Part shown: piece by piece, positions 34,072-44,734 of the stretch | Position numbering within the stretch: the stretch's first letter is position 1 | Layout: each line of letters starts with the position of its first letter | Notes under the pieces: model-generated | What the model saw: the letters and a program-made list of their open reading frames with translations, nothing else | What the model was told of the DNA's origin: nothing | Database searches by the model: none | Program-made: the position numbers and the translations under genes | Origin: Paraphotobacterium marinum | Lineage (GTDB): Bacteria > Pseudomonadota > Gammaproteobacteria > Enterobacterales > Vibrionaceae | Assembly: GCF_002216855.1 (NCBI RefSeq) | Contig: NZ_CP022355.1 | Span: forward strand, 310,001 to 374,000 | DNA length: 64,000 bases | Direction of reading: 5' to 3'

Positions 34072-34717
34072 GAAAAAAAAATTAGTTGCTCAATCAGCCC
34101 TGCAATATATCCAAGATGAAACAATTATTGGTGTTGGCACTGGTAGCACTGTCAACTTTTTTATTGAAGAGTTAAAAAAATCTAATCTAAGATTAAAAGG
34201 AGCTGTTTCAAGCTCAGAAGAATCCACAAAAAGACTTAAAGAAATAAATATCGATATTTATGAAGCTAATGAAGTTTCTAAGTTAGATCTTTACATCGAT
34301 GGTGCGGATGAAATAAATCACAACTTTGAAATGATAAAAGGCGGAGGAGCTGCACTAACTAGAGAAAAAATTATTGCACAAATTTCAGATAAATTTATAT
34401 GCATAGCAGATGAATCAAAATACGTTAAAACGCTTGGAAAATTTCCATTACCAATTGAAGTTATTCCGATGGCTCGTTCTCAAGTAGGGAGAGAAATTGT
34501 AAAAATTGGAGGAGATCCAGTTTACCGTCAGAACTGCATCACCGATAACGGCAATATCATACTTGATGTTCATAACTTAATGATAAATGAACCAAAGAAC
34601 TTAGAGGAGCAGTTAAATAATATCCCAGGAATTGTGACTGTAGGTCTCTTTGCTAAAAGAAAGGCCGATATACTATTACTGGGAACTAGTGATTGTGTGA
34701 AAAATATAACATTATAG
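34052..34717 (+). CDS. rpiA: Ribose-5-phosphate isomerase A
   Basis: Interconverts ribose 5-phosphate and ribulose 5-phosphate in the pentose phosphate pathway. It has 221 residues (E. coli 219). [15 protein letters not shown] (phosphate loop), [20 protein letters not shown] (catalytic Asp/Glu region) and the C-terminal PGIVTVGLF identify it. It starts inside the end of fau and is followed 16 bases later by serA. Confidence 0.97.
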   Translation: MTLHQNEKKKLVAQSALQYIQDETIIGVGTGSTVNFFIEELKKSNLRLKGAVSSSEESTKRLKEINIDIYEANEVSKLDLYIDGADEINHNFEMIKGGGAALTREKIIAQISDKFICIADESKYVKTLGKFPLPIEVIPMARSQVGREIVKIGGDPVYRQNCITDNGNIILDVHNLMINEPKNLEEQLNNIPGIVTVGLFAKRKADILLLGTSDCVKNITL

Positions 34718-34733
34718 AATATAGGAAAAAAAA

Positions 34734-35957
34734 ATGCTTTCTTTATCCAAAGACAAAATTAAAATATTACTGTTAGAAGGAATTAGTGAAAATGTTGTAA
34801 ATACATTAAAGTCAGCGGGTTATACAAGTATTACATATTATGAGTCAGCCATATCTGAAGATGAGTTAATAAAGATTATACCTTCATATCATTTTATTGG
34901 AATTCGTTCGAGAACGCATTTGAATGATAAGGTCCTTAAAGTTGCTAGTAAGTTAATTGCAATAGGATGTTTTTGTATTGGAACAAACCAAGTCGATTTG
35001 ATCAAATCTTCAAACATGGGTATCCCAATATTTAACGCACCCTTTTCAAATACTCGAAGTGTTGCTGAATTAGTATTAGCCGAAGCAATTCTGCTTTTAA
35101 GACAGGTACCTTCAAAAAACACTGCTGCACACTCTAATGTTTGGTTGAAGTCTGCAAATAATTGCTTCGAAGCAAGAAATAAAGTTTTGGGAATAATTGG
35201 CTATGGGCATATCGGTACTCAACTAGGAGTTATTGCAGAAAACATCGGATTTAAAGTAATATTTTTTGATCTGTTAACTAAACTACCCTTAGGAAATGCT
35301 CGTCAAGTCAGCTCCTTGAATGACTTACTGAGCCAATCAGATGTAGTATCATTACATGTTCCCGAAACGAACCAAACTCATCATATGATAACTAAAAAAG
35401 AATTGGATTTGATGAAAAAAGGAAGTGTGATAATTAATGCAGCCCGAGGAAATCTTATTAATATCGAACACTTAAAGACTTCTCTTGATGAAAATCATAT
35501 ACTAGGTGCTGCAATTGATGTTTTTCCCATTGAACCAGAAAATAATCAAGAAAAGTTTCAATCAGTACTATGTGGTCAAAATAATGTTATACTTACTCCT
35601 CATATAGGCGGATCGACTCAAGAAGCACAAATCAAAATAGCCGATGAAGTAGCACAGAAGCTAATTAAATATTCTGATAATGGTTCTACTATTACTGCCG
35701 TTAATTTTCCAGAGGTTAATCTACCACATCAAAAGAATTGTTCTAGAGTTATTCATGTTCATCAGAATATCCCTGGTATTCTGAATCAAATAAATGCTGT
35801 CTGTGCAGCTCATAATATAAATATCCTTGCTCAGTATTTACAAACCAAAGATGATTTAGGATATGTTGTTTTTGACCTTGATATAACAGATGCTAAAACT
35901 ATATATCAAGAAATTCAGTCTATTCCAGGAACTTTGAAAACACGTATATTACACTAG
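34734..35957 (+). CDS. serA: D-3-phosphoglycerate dehydrogenase
   Basis: First step of serine synthesis. It has 407 residues (E. coli 410). NAD-binding motif VLGIIGYGHIGTQLG, substrate-side INAARGNLINIEHL, catalytic His in ILTPHIGGSTQEAQ, and a C-terminal ACT domain (VIHVHQNIPGILNQINAV) that in E. coli binds serine for feedback inhibition. Ribosome site AGG lies before the ATG. A hairpin downstream closes the transcript region before mscS. Confidence 0.97.
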   Translation: MLSLSKDKIKILLLEGISENVVNTLKSAGYTSITYYESAISEDELIKIIPSYHFIGIRSRTHLNDKVLKVASKLIAIGCFCIGTNQVDLIKSSNMGIPIFNAPFSNTRSVAELVLAEAILLLRQVPSKNTAAHSNVWLKSANNCFEARNKVLGIIGYGHIGTQLGVIAENIGFKVIFFDLLTKLPLGNARQVSSLNDLLSQSDVVSLHVPETNQTHHMITKKELDLMKKGSVIINAARGNLINIEHLKTSLDENHILGAAIDVFPIEPENNQEKFQSVLCGQNNVILTPHIGGSTQEAQIKIADEVAQKLIKYSDNGSTITAVNFPEVNLPHQKNCSRVIHVHQNIPGILNQINAVCAAHNINILAQYLQTKDDLGYVVFDLDITDAKTIYQEIQSIPGTLKTRILH

Positions 35958-35978
35958 AAAACAAGTAAACAACCGTAT

Positions 35979-36012
35979 AAAAATGAGCATCAAATATAAT
36001 TTGTTGCTCATT
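35979..36012 (-). terminator. Hairpin after mscS, convergent with serA
   Basis: AATGAGCA (35982-35989) pairs with TGCTCATT (36005-36012). On the minus strand the stem is followed by a short U run (plus-strand AAAAA ahead of the stem), suitable for ending mscS; the plus-strand side has no good U run for serA. Confidence 0.6.
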
Positions 36013-36022
36013 AATTAGGTGT

Positions 36023-36865
36023 TTAATTTGAGTTAATCATATGGATATCTAATTGTGGGTATGGGATAGAAATACCTTTTTCGTCAAGCTTAACTTTTAT
36101 ATTTTCCAATAAAGAGAACTTAAGTGAAGCCAAATCAGCCCTATTAGACCATACTCTAACAACCATATCTATGCTAGATGCATTTAATTCATTTACTTCG
36201 ACCAAAGGTTCAGGATCAAGTAATGCTCTCTCATCACTTTTAATCACAGAATGAATAACTTCTTTTACCTCACTAATTTTCGATTCATATCCTACGCCGA
36301 TAATGATTTCCAACCTTCTGGTATCGAAAGCAGAATAATTTGTGATATCTTTCCCATTAATACTTCCATTTGGCACGATAATTTTAACATTATCAGGAGT
36401 TTTTAAAGTAGTGTACAAAATATCCATATCAATAACAGTTCCATTCTTACCTCCAACAATCACTGTATCTCCTATTTTATAGGGTCTGGTAGCTATAATA
36501 ACAACACCACTAGCAAATTGAGATAAAGTCCCCTGAAGAGCCAACCCAATAGCTAATCCAGCAGAAGCTAAAAGTGCAATAAATGAAGCTGTTTGAATAC
36601 CAACTGTATTTAAAGCCATTAATATAATTGCTGTCAGAACAGCGTATCTGATCAAGCTTTGCAGAAATTTTGATGCTGCTAAGTCTAACTTATTTTTTTC
36701 AAGTGTTTTTCCAATTAAACGAGAAAGTGCCTTTGAAAACCAGTTACCAATAATCAGAATTAACAAAGCCCCAAGTAAATGCAAACCATATTCTATAATT
36801 ACAGATTGATTATTAACGATCCAATTAGTTGCATGCTCTACACCATTTAATGTATTTTCATCCAT
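36023..36865 (-). CDS. mscS: Small-conductance mechanosensitive channel MscS
   Basis: Homoheptameric channel that releases solutes on hypo-osmotic shock. From the ATG at 36865 it has 280 residues (E. coli 286); GGAGGAG lies eight bases upstream, which rules out the earlier TTG. Three membrane segments, with the Gly/Ala-rich pore helix LASAGLAIGLALQGTLSQ, then the beta domain (RPYKIGDTVIVGG) and C-terminal alpha/beta domain. It lies next to fba, the same neighbour as in E. coli. Confidence 0.95.
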   Translation of the reverse strand: MDENTLNGVEHATNWIVNNQSVIIEYGLHLLGALLILIIGNWFSKALSRLIGKTLEKNKLDLAASKFLQSLIRYAVLTAIILMALNTVGIQTASFIALLASAGLAIGLALQGTLSQFASGVVIIATRPYKIGDTVIVGGKNGTVIDMDILYTTLKTPDNVKIIVPNGSINGKDITNYSAFDTRRLEIIIGVGYESKISEVKEVIHSVIKSDERALLDPEPLVEVNELNASSIDMVVRVWSNRADLASLKFSLLENIKVKLDEKGISIPYPQLDIHMINSN

Positions 36866-36904
36866 ATTAAACTCCTCCAAAAACTTTTTACATAAGCATA
36901 ATGC

Positions 36905-36938
36905 AAAAAAAAGAAATCTCCAATTGAGATTTCTTTTT
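36905..36938 (-). terminator. Intrinsic terminator after fba
   Basis: AGAAATCTC (36912-36920) pairs with GAGATTTCT (36926-36934) around a five-base loop. On the minus strand it is followed by eight U residues (plus-strand A run at 36905-36912). It ends the tkt-pgk-fba run before mscS. The plus-strand side also has TTTTT, so it could work in both directions. Confidence 0.85.
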
Positions 36939-36959
36939 CAAATTTATGTCATTCTTAAA

Positions 36960-38035
36960 CTATAGTACATCTACTGCGTTTAAATCTCTGAAAGCTTGCT
37001 CTAGTCTATCAACCATAGAAACTTGTCCTGCTCTGATCCAAACTCGAGGATCATAATATTTTTATTTGGTTTATCTTGACCCTCAGGGTTTCCAATTTGA
37101 GCTTGAAGATAGTCTTCATTTTTCAAATAGTATTCACGAACACCATTCCAAGTTGCCCATTGGGTATCAGTATCTATATTCATTTTAATAACACCATAAG
37201 AAATAGATTCTCTGATTTCTTCTAGACTTGAACCAGAACCACCATGGAAAACAAAATTTAATTCATTATGTGGTAAATTAAATTTCTCTGAACAAAATTT
37301 TTGTGAATCTCTTAAAATTGTTGGGGTTAAAACAACATTTCCAGGTTTATATACACCATGAACATTACCAAACGAAGCAGCAATAGTAAATCTAGGGCTA
37401 ACTTCCATAAGTTTTTCATAAGCATAAGCAACATCTTCTGGCTGGGTATAAAGCAGAGAAGAATCCATATCTGAATTATCTACACCATCTTCTTCCCCAC
37501 CTGTACAACCTAACTCAATTTCCAGAGTCATATTTAATTTGGCCATTCTCTTAAGATAATTAGCACAAATTTCAATGTTTTCTTCTAAAGATTCTTCAGA
37601 TAAATCAATCATGTGAGATGAAAATAATGGTTTTCCGGTTTCATTAAAGAATCTTTCTCCTTCATCTAGCAGTCCATCAATCCATGGTAAAAGTTTTTTT
37701 GCTGCATGATCTGTATGTAAAATAACAGGAACACCATATGATTCAGCGATAGCATGAACATATTTCGCACCATTAACAGCTCCCTTGATTTGTGATTCTT
37801 GACCTTCCAGTTTTAAACCTTTGCCTGCAAAAAAAGCTGCTCCACCATTTGAAAATTGAACTACAACTGGTGCTTTAACCTTTGCGGCTGCTTCCAAAAC
37901 AGAATTAATTGAATCACTATTTACAACATTCACTGCTGGTAAAGCAAAATTATTTTCTTTCGCTATTTGAAAAACCTTCTGTACATCATCACCTGCAATT
38001 ACCCCTGGTTTAACTGCATCAAAAACTCTTGACAT
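36960..38035 (-). CDS. fba: Class II fructose-bisphosphate aldolase, one apparent frameshift
   Basis: Zinc enzyme that splits fructose 1,6-bisphosphate in glycolysis, or joins the halves in gluconeogenesis. Zinc and substrate sites include VILHTDHAAKKLLPW, IELGCTGGEEDGVDN, SFGNVHGVYKPGNV and NFVFHGGSGSS. The frame breaks at T5 37059-37063, 24 residues early; one added base restores KKYYDPRVWIRAGQ and the family tail DLNAVDVL, ending at 36960, 358 residues (E. coli 359). Ordered tkt-pgk-fba. Confidence 0.94.
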
Positions 38036-38098
38036 TTTTATTTCCCGTATTGTTTGTTTAATAACCGTTTAATTTTAACACAAAACTTGAATTTCGTT

Positions 38099-39259
38099 CT
38101 ACTTAAATCTTTTTTCTAACATTTCTACTGCTGGTAGTTTCTTCCCTTCAACAAACTCCAAAAATGCACCACCACCGGTCGATATATATGAAACTTTTTC
38201 TTTTATACCATACTTATCAATTGCTGCAAGGGTATCTCCTCCTCCAGCAATAGAAAATCCATTTGAATTTGCAATATCTTTAGATAGTGTTTCAGTACCT
38301 TCTGAAAATTGTTTAATTTCAAAAACTCCGACAGGTCCATTCCATAAAATGGTTTTGGCATTTTTTAAAATTTCACCTAATTCTTTTGAAGTCTCTGGTC
38401 CAATATCTAAGATCATATCATCTGAAGCAACTTGATTAACTAACTTTGTAGTAGCAACTGCATCTTCAGAAAACTCCTTTGCGCAAACAACATCCTTTGC
38501 AACAGGAATGAAGGTAGATTTCATTAAAGATTTAGCTTCATTAATCAAGTCAGGTTCATACAAAGATTTACCAACGTCGTTTCCAGAAGCAGCTATAAAT
38601 GTGTTAGCAATACCACCACCCACTAAAATTTGATCTGCAATTTTAGACAATGATTCTAAAACAGTTAATTTAGTAGATACCTTTGAACCTCCAACAATTG
38701 CCACCATTGGTCTTTCAGGATTATTTAATGCTTTCCCTAAAGCATCTAATTCATTTGATAGCAATGGTCCTGCACAAGCAACATCTGCGTACATACCTAC
38801 TCCATATGTTGAAGCTTGTGCCCTATGAGCTGTACCAAATGCATCCATAACAAAAATATCACATAAATTTGCATATTTTTTCGATAATTCATCTGAGTTT
38901 TGTTTTTCACCTTTATTAAATCTCACATTTTCAAGTACGATTAATTCATTAGAATTAAAGGTTACGCCTTCAAGATAGTTTCTTTCCAATCGAACTTTAT
39001 TATTAAGTTTTTTATCAAGATATTCTGCAACAGGCTCTAAAGAAAACTCTGAATTAAACTCACCTTCTGTAGGTCTACCTAAGTGAGATGTTACCATAAC
39101 TTGCGCTCCACTATCGAGGCAATATTTAATAGTGGGGAGAGAAGCTAAAATTCTTGCATCAGAAGTCACCTTCCCATCTTTAATAGGCACGTTCAAATCA
39201 GCTCTGATAAAAACTTTTTTTCCATTTAGATCTAAATCTTTAAGTTTTAAAATAGACAT
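38099..39259 (-). CDS. pgk: Phosphoglycerate kinase
   Basis: Transfers phosphate between 1,3-bisphosphoglycerate and ADP. It has 386 residues (E. coli 387). [18 protein letters not shown] and [12 protein letters not shown] at the N-terminus, [16 protein letters not shown], and the C-terminal nucleotide loop [15 protein letters not shown] with [10 protein letters not shown] are clear. It is 33 bases after tkt and 63 before fba. No gap or epd gene lies alongside. Confidence 0.98.
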   Translation of the reverse strand: MSILKLKDLDLNGKKVFIRADLNVPIKDGKVTSDARILASLPTIKYCLDSGAQVMVTSHLGRPTEGEFNSEFSLEPVAEYLDKKLNNKVRLERNYLEGVTFNSNELIVLENVRFNKGEKQNSDELSKKYANLCDIFVMDAFGTAHRAQASTYGVGMYADVACAGPLLSNELDALGKALNNPERPMVAIVGGSKVSTKLTVLESLSKIADQILVGGGIANTFIAASGNDVGKSLYEPDLINEAKSLMKSTFIPVAKDVVCAKEFSEDAVATTKLVNQVASDDMILDIGPETSKELGEILKNAKTILWNGPVGVFEIKQFSEGTETLSKDIANSNGFSIAGGGDTLAAIDKYGIKEKVSYISTGGGAFLEFVEGKKLPAVEMLEKRFK

Positions 39260-39292
39260 ATATCCTCTTTATTAGTAATTTGTGAGTTTATT

Positions 39293-41299
39293 TTACTTTT
39301 TATTTCTTTCTATCATATTTAACGCTACTTCAACCACATTTTCTACCGTAAAACCAAAGTGCTCAAAAAGTTTGTTTGCTGGCGCAGATTCACCAAAACT
39401 ATTCATGCCAATAACATCTCCATCTAAGCCAACATACTTCATCCAAAAGTCAGAAATTCCTGCTTCAATAGCTAAACGATTTTTAACATTTGGTAACAAA
39501 ACAGAATCCTTATATTCTCTACTTTGACTATCAAAAACATTTGTGGACGGCATAGAAACAACTCGAGTGTTAACACCTTTTGATTTAAGCGAAATAGAAG
39601 CTTCAACTGCTAAGCCGACTTCAGAACCAGTGGCTATGATAATTAAGTCTGTTTTATCAGAATCTGTTAAAACATACCCACCTTTTGCAATATTATCCAA
39701 TTGATTTAAATTTCTATTTTGTTGTTTCAAATTTTGACGAGAAAAAATTAAGGCAGTAGGATTTGTTTTATTTTCTATAGCATTTTTCCAAGAGATAGCA
39801 GTTTCAACTTGATCACAAGGCCTCCACATGACTAAATTTGGAGTTTGTCTTAAATTAGCCATTTGTTCAATCGGCTGATGCGTCGGTCCATCCTCTCCCA
39901 AACCTATTGAGTCATGTGTATAAACTTCAATATTTTGTATTTTCATTAAAGCAGCCATCCTTAGTGCATTTCTTGCATATTCCATAAACATTAGGAAAGT
40001 AGCACCAAAAGGAATCAAGCCACCATGAAGTGAGATTCCATTAATGATAGCTGTCATACCAAATTCACGAACACCATAATGTATGTAATTTCCTGAAAAG
40101 TCATTTTTTGCAAGAGCTTTAGACTTCGACCAAGTTGTTAAATTGGAAGGTGCTAGATCAGCAGAACCACCAGTTAATTCGGGAAGCATTTTTGCAATAA
40201 ACTCTATGCTATTTTGGGATGCTTTTCTACTAGCAATATTTGCTGGATTATTTTGTAATTGTCTTACCCACTCATCAAAAGTAGAATTCCATTGTGATGG
40301 TAATTCATTATTTATTCTGCGTTTTAACTCAGCGTATAAAGATTTATTTTCTTGAGAGTAAGACTCTAAAGTTTTATTCCATTCCTGTTCCTTGATTTCT
40401 CCAGTTGCTTCAGCATTCCATTCTTTATAAATTTCAGCCGGTATTTCAAATTCACCAAATTGCCAATTAAGGTTTTGTTTAGTAGCTTTTATTTCCTCTT
40501 CGCCTAAAGGTGCTCCGTGACAATCATGTGTACCTGCTTTATTAGGTGATCCAAATCCTATCAACGTTTTGCAACAAATTAATGTTGGTTGACTTAAATT
40601 ATTTCTAGCTTGATTAATAGCATTTTCAATTTCAATGCTGTTATGCCCATCAACTCCAGCAATAACCTGCCACCCATATGATTCGAACCTTTTTACTGTA
40701 TCATCTGAAAACCAGCCTTCAACCTCACCATCAATAGAGATACCATTGTCATCCCAAAATGCAATTAACTTACCTAACCCCAACGTTCCAGCAAGAGAAC
40801 AGGCTTCATGTGAAATACCCTCCATTAAACAGCCATCACCAAGAAAAACATATGTAAAATGATCGATTACATTTGTTTTAGAAGTGTTAAATGTAGATGC
40901 GAGATTTTTTTCTGCAATAGCCATTCCTACGGCATTTGAAATCCCTTGCCCTAAAGGTCCAGTAGTTGTTTCCACACCAGGGGCATAGCCATATTCAGGA
41001 TGTCCTGGAGTTTTAGAACCCATTTGTCTAAAGTTTTTTAAATCATCAATTGAAAGATCATATCCACTTAAATGTAACAAAGAATATAATAACATTGACC
41101 CATGTCCATTTGACAATACAAACCGATCTCTATTAAACCAATTGGGGTTACTTGGGTTATGCTTTAAAAATTTCCTCCATAAAACTTCAGCTATATCAGC
41201 CATTCCCATTGGTGCTCCTGGATGTCCAGATTTTGCTTTTTGGACTCCATCCATACTTAAAGCCCTTATTGCATTAGCTAAATCTTGTCTAGATGTCAT
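39293..41299 (-). CDS. tkt: Transketolase
   Basis: Thiamine-diphosphate enzyme moving two-carbon units in the pentose phosphate pathway. From the ATG at 41299, with GAGGAA seven bases upstream, it has 668 residues (E. coli TktA 663). Substrate loop [19 protein letters not shown], ThDP site [16 protein letters not shown] and [11 protein letters not shown], and the pyrimidine-domain [17 protein letters not shown] are intact. It begins the tkt-pgk-fba run and is divergent from metK. Confidence 0.97.
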   Translation of the reverse strand: MTSRQDLANAIRALSMDGVQKAKSGHPGAPMGMADIAEVLWRKFLKHNPSNPNWFNRDRFVLSNGHGSMLLYSLLHLSGYDLSIDDLKNFRQMGSKTPGHPEYGYAPGVETTTGPLGQGISNAVGMAIAEKNLASTFNTSKTNVIDHFTYVFLGDGCLMEGISHEACSLAGTLGLGKLIAFWDDNGISIDGEVEGWFSDDTVKRFESYGWQVIAGVDGHNSIEIENAINQARNNLSQPTLICCKTLIGFGSPNKAGTHDCHGAPLGEEEIKATKQNLNWQFGEFEIPAEIYKEWNAEATGEIKEQEWNKTLESYSQENKSLYAELKRRINNELPSQWNSTFDEWVRQLQNNPANIASRKASQNSIEFIAKMLPELTGGSADLAPSNLTTWSKSKALAKNDFSGNYIHYGVREFGMTAIINGISLHGGLIPFGATFLMFMEYARNALRMAALMKIQNIEVYTHDSIGLGEDGPTHQPIEQMANLRQTPNLVMWRPCDQVETAISWKNAIENKTNPTALIFSRQNLKQQNRNLNQLDNIAKGGYVLTDSDKTDLIIIATGSEVGLAVEASISLKSKGVNTRVVSMPSTNVFDSQSREYKDSVLLPNVKNRLAIEAGISDFWMKYVGLDGDVIGMNSFGESAPANKLFEHFGFTVENVVEVALNMIERNKK

Positions 41300-41439
41300 G
41301 TTGGTTCCTCTATTATTAATTAAAGTCACATTTATTTAACCCATTCTCTCAAATTGGATGCCCTTACTGCAAATTTTTTTTAATCTCTAGAGTAAATTTT
41401 TTAAAAATTTATTGATATGGTTTTAATTTCATCTAAAAT

Positions 41440-41455
41440 AGACGTCTAGAAGTTT
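41440..41455 (+). promoter_or_regulatory. Two tandem MetJ-like boxes upstream of metK
   Basis: AGACGTCT (41440-41447), the exact MetJ consensus half-operator, is followed directly by AGAAGTTT (41448-41455, five of eight matches). MetJ binds at least two adjacent 8-bp boxes with S-adenosylmethionine as corepressor, and metK is a MetJ target in E. coli. The boxes end 24 bases before the metK ATG. No metJ gene is in this window, so the link is inference. Confidence 0.65.
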
Positions 41456-41479
41456 AAAATATAGATTTAGGAAAAAATC

Positions 41480-42628
41480 ATGAGTATTAATTTATTTACA
41501 TCGGAGTCTGTATCCGAGGGACATCCTGATAAAATTGCAGATCAAATTTCAGATGCTGTTTTAGATGCAATTATAAGTCAAGACTCCAAAGCTAGAGTAG
41601 CATGTGAAACTTATGTGAAAACAGGAATGGTTATGGTTGGTGGCGAAATATCAACATCAGCATGGGTTGATATTGAAGAAATAGCTAGAAATACAATTGA
41701 AAATATTGGCTACACTCATTCAGATATGGGCTTTGATGCTCGCTCATGTGCAGTTCTTAATACAATTGGAAAGCAATCACCAGATATCAATCAAGGAGTC
41801 GACAAATCTGATCCTAAAGAACAAGGTGCTGGAGATCAAGGCATTATGTTTGGTTATGCAACTGATGAGACTGATGTTTTTATGCCTGCCCCTCTTACTT
41901 ATGCTCATCGACTAATGCAAAGACAAGCCCTTGTTAGAAAAAATGGTGCTCTTCCCTGGCTTCGTCCGGATGCAAAGAGTCAAGTTACATTTCTATATGA
42001 AAATAATAAAATAGTTGGAATTGATACTGTAGTTATATCGACTCAACATTGTGAAAGTATTGAACTACCTGTTTTAAAAGAAGCAGTAATGGATGAAATT
42101 ATTAAACCTGTTTTGCCTCAAAACTGGTTGAACGAAAAAACCAAATATTTAATTAACCCAACAGGCAGATTTGTCATTGGTGGCCCCATGGGCGACTGTG
42201 GCCTCACTGGCAGAAAAATAATTGTTGATACTTATGGTGGAGCCGCAAGACATGGTGGTGGTGCTTTTTCTGGTAAAGATCCTTCAAAAGTAGATAGATC
42301 AGCTGCATATGCTGCTAGGTATGTGGCTAAAAATATAGTTTCAGCAGGTCTTGCATCTAAATGTGAAATTCAACTTTCATATGCCATTGGAGTTGCAGAG
42401 CCAACCTCAATTATGTTAGAAACATTTGGAACTGAGACCGTTGAGCATAGCAAAATTGAAAGAGCTGTAAGAGAAGTTTTTGATTTAAGACCTTATGGTA
42501 TACAAGAAATGTTATCTCTCCTTCAGCCTATTTATCAAAATACAGCAAGCTATGGTCACTTTGGAAGAGAGGAGTTTCCATGGGAAAAAACTGATAAGGC
42601 TGAGTTTTTGAAAGAATTAGTAAAATGA
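41480..42628 (+). CDS. metK: S-adenosylmethionine synthetase
   Basis: Makes S-adenosylmethionine from methionine and ATP. It has 382 residues (E. coli 384). [20 protein letters not shown] at the start, the loop [37 protein letters not shown] and [19 protein letters not shown] are signatures. A GGA ribosome site lies before the ATG. Its stop overlaps the rsmE start as ATGA, coupling the two. MetJ-like boxes lie in the promoter region. Confidence 0.98.
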   Translation: MSINLFTSESVSEGHPDKIADQISDAVLDAIISQDSKARVACETYVKTGMVMVGGEISTSAWVDIEEIARNTIENIGYTHSDMGFDARSCAVLNTIGKQSPDINQGVDKSDPKEQGAGDQGIMFGYATDETDVFMPAPLTYAHRLMQRQALVRKNGALPWLRPDAKSQVTFLYENNKIVGIDTVVISTQHCESIELPVLKEAVMDEIIKPVLPQNWLNEKTKYLINPTGRFVIGGPMGDCGLTGRKIIVDTYGGAARHGGGAFSGKDPSKVDRSAAYAARYVAKNIVSAGLASKCEIQLSYAIGVAEPTSIMLETFGTETVEHSKIERAVREVFDLRPYGIQEMLSLLQPIYQNTASYGHFGREEFPWEKTDKAEFLKELVK

Positions 42629-43350
42629 GAATACCTCGCATCTATCAAAAGGTAGAGCTTAATGTTGCTTCAGAGTTTGAATTAACTCCTGAAGCAAGTC
42701 ATTACATATCCAAAGTTTTAAGATTAACAGTTGACTCACCTATAACTTTATTTAATGGTAATAACTATATTTATCAGGCAAAAATCATAGAAATAAAAAA
42801 TAAATCAGTTAAAGTTCATGTAAATCAATCAGAATATAAAAATGTTGAATCTAATTTACAAATTCACTTAGGTCAAGTTATCTCTCGAGGCGATAAAATG
42901 GACTTAACTATCCAAAAAGCTGTTGAGCTTGGAGTAACATCAATATATCCTTTGACATCAGCTCGATGTGGCGTAAAACTGGATCAATCAAGATTAAAAA
43001 AAAAGTTATTACATTGGACAAAAATAGCTATATCTGCATGTGAGCAATCAGGAAGAAACTTTGTTCCTAAAATTCATGAGGTTACTTCGGTAAATGAATG
43101 GGTTAATGATTCTTTCAGTGGTGCAAAAATCTGCCTAGAGCCAAGCAGTTCGCAAACAATTAAGTCACTTATGATTGATCAAAACTTACGACTTTTAATC
43201 GGTCCAGAAGGAGGTTTTAATGATGATGAAATTAATCTCTTTCAAAAGTCAAACTTTTCAAATATTATATTAGGTAAAAGAATTTTACGAACAGAAACAG
43301 CTGGTTTTGCTGCAATTTCTGCATTGCAAACCCTTTATGGTGATTTTTAA
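42625..43350 (+). CDS. rsmE: 16S rRNA (uracil-1498-N3) methyltransferase RsmE
   Basis: SPOUT-class enzyme that methylates U1498 in helix 44 of 16S rRNA. It has 241 residues. An N-terminal PUA-like part ([20 protein letters not shown]) precedes the knotted domain with [33 protein letters not shown] and [29 protein letters not shown]. It overlaps metK by four bases and precedes gshB, the gammaproteobacterial order. Confidence 0.97.
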   Translation: MRIPRIYQKVELNVASEFELTPEASHYISKVLRLTVDSPITLFNGNNYIYQAKIIEIKNKSVKVHVNQSEYKNVESNLQIHLGQVISRGDKMDLTIQKAVELGVTSIYPLTSARCGVKLDQSRLKKKLLHWTKIAISACEQSGRNFVPKIHEVTSVNEWVNDSFSGAKICLEPSSSQTIKSLMIDQNLRLLIGPEGGFNDDEINLFQKSNFSNIILGKRILRTETAGFAAISALQTLYGDF

Positions 43351-43367
43351 CATATGAGAATACAAAT

Positions 43368-44318
43368 ATGATGAAGTTCGGCATTATAATGGATCCAATA
43401 AGTAACATTAAAGTCTCTAAGGACTCTAACTTAAAAATCTTACTGAAAGCTCAAGAAAGAAATTATGAAATATTTTACATGGAGCTACAAGATTTATATG
43501 TAGAAAAAGGGAATCCATACGCACTGGCGAAAAAAATAATACTAAAACAAAACAAAGAAAGCTGGTTTGAGTTTAAAGAAACAACAAGAATACCCTTATC
43601 TGATTTAGATGTCATATTGATGCGTAAAGATCCTCCCTTTGATATCGACTATATTTATGCAACATATATTTTAGATCTTGCCGAATTAAAAGGAACTTTT
43701 GTAGCTAATAAACCTCAAAGTCTAAGAGATTGTAATGAGAAGGTATACACAAGCTGGTTTCCTAAACTTACTCCAGAAACAATTATAACTTCTAACCCCT
43801 ACTTAATTAAAGATTTTCATAAAACACACAAAAATATAATTTTAAAACCACTTGATGGGATGGGCGGAGCATCAATTTTTAAAGTTACTGAAAATGATCC
43901 AAATTTATCAGTAATCATTGAAACATTGACTAATCATGGTAGTGCTTATTGTATGGCTCAGGAGTTTATTCCAGATATAACTCTTGGAGATAAAAGAATC
44001 ATAATTATTAATGGTGAAGTTATGCCCTATGTATTAGCAAGAATACCAGCTAAAGGTGAAACAAGGGGTAATATAGCTGCTGGTGGCACTGGCGTAGTGC
44101 AAGAAATCAGTGAAAGAGATCTAAATCTAGCAAAAGAGATTGCTCCGATACTTAAACAAAAAGGCTTATTTTGGGTAGGTTTAGATGTAATTGGTAATAA
44201 GTTAACAGAAATTAACGTGACCTGTCCCACTTGTATTGTTGAAATTGAACAAGCTACTGGTTTTTCTATAGCTGATAAAATACTGGATTCTCTTGAAAAA
44301 AAATTAAAATATGAGTAA
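43368..44318 (+). CDS. gshB: Glutathione synthetase
   Basis: ATP-grasp enzyme that adds glycine to gamma-glutamylcysteine. It has 316 residues, the E. coli length. MKFGIIMDPISNIKVSKDSN, DVILMRKDPPFDIDYIYATY, the ATP-grasp lysine in ILKPLDGMGGASIF and the C-terminal TEINVTCPTCIVEIEQATG (where many homologues read TEINVTSPT) are clear. It overlaps ruvX by eight bases. Confidence 0.97.
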   Translation: MMKFGIIMDPISNIKVSKDSNLKILLKAQERNYEIFYMELQDLYVEKGNPYALAKKIILKQNKESWFEFKETTRIPLSDLDVILMRKDPPFDIDYIYATYILDLAELKGTFVANKPQSLRDCNEKVYTSWFPKLTPETIITSNPYLIKDFHKTHKNIILKPLDGMGGASIFKVTENDPNLSVIIETLTNHGSAYCMAQEFIPDITLGDKRIIIINGEVMPYVLARIPAKGETRGNIAAGGTGVVQEISERDLNLAKEIAPILKQKGLFWVGLDVIGNKLTEINVTCPTCIVEIEQATGFSIADKILDSLEKKLKYE

Positions 44319-44727
44319 TGTACTAGCCTTTGATTTTGGTATGAATAATATTGGTATTGCAACAGGCAATACCGATACTAAAGTTGCTTTTCCTTATAAA
44401 TCCTTAAAAGCAAAAAATGGTATACCAAACTGGGACATATTAGGAACTATCCTAAAAGAATGGGATCCTAGCTTCATTATTGTTGGATTGCCTCTCGATT
44501 TACATGGTAATTTTTTGCCTGAAATCACACAAAAAGCGAAAAAATTTGCAAACAGAATACATGGAAGATATGGAATTAAGGTAATAATGCATGACGAACG
44601 ACTTACAACAGTCGAAGCTAAATCAAATCTTTATCAACATCATGGGTTCAAAAAGTTGGACAAAGATAATATAGATAATATGTCAGCTGTAATAATTCTC
44701 GAGAGTTGGTTTGAACAAAACATATAG
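44311..44727 (+). CDS. yqgF: Putative pre-16S rRNA nuclease / Holliday junction resolvase-like YqgF
   Basis: RNase H-fold nuclease for 5' end maturation of 16S rRNA. It has 138 residues. The first strand AFDFGMNNIGIATGN carries the catalytic Asp, followed by IIVGLPLDLHGN and the DERLTTVEAKSNL motif. It is sandwiched between gshB and yggS. Confidence 0.95.
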   Translation: MSNVLAFDFGMNNIGIATGNTDTKVAFPYKSLKAKNGIPNWDILGTILKEWDPSFIIVGLPLDLHGNFLPEITQKAKKFANRIHGRYGIKVIMHDERLTTVEAKSNLYQHHGFKKLDKDNIDNMSAVIILESWFEQNI

Positions 44728-44734
44728 GTTTAAA

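Noticed and set aside
36960..41299. tkt-pgk-fba as a Calvin-cycle (carbon-fixing) cluster
   Set aside because: No RuBisCO, phosphoribulokinase or fructose-bisphosphatase genes are nearby, and the neighbourhood matches the ordinary E. coli mscS-fbaA-pgk-epd-tktA region.
41340..41479. SAM riboswitch upstream of metK
   Set aside because: The 140-base leader shows no SAM-I, SAM-II or SAH aptamer landmarks; the tandem MetJ-like boxes explain the region better.
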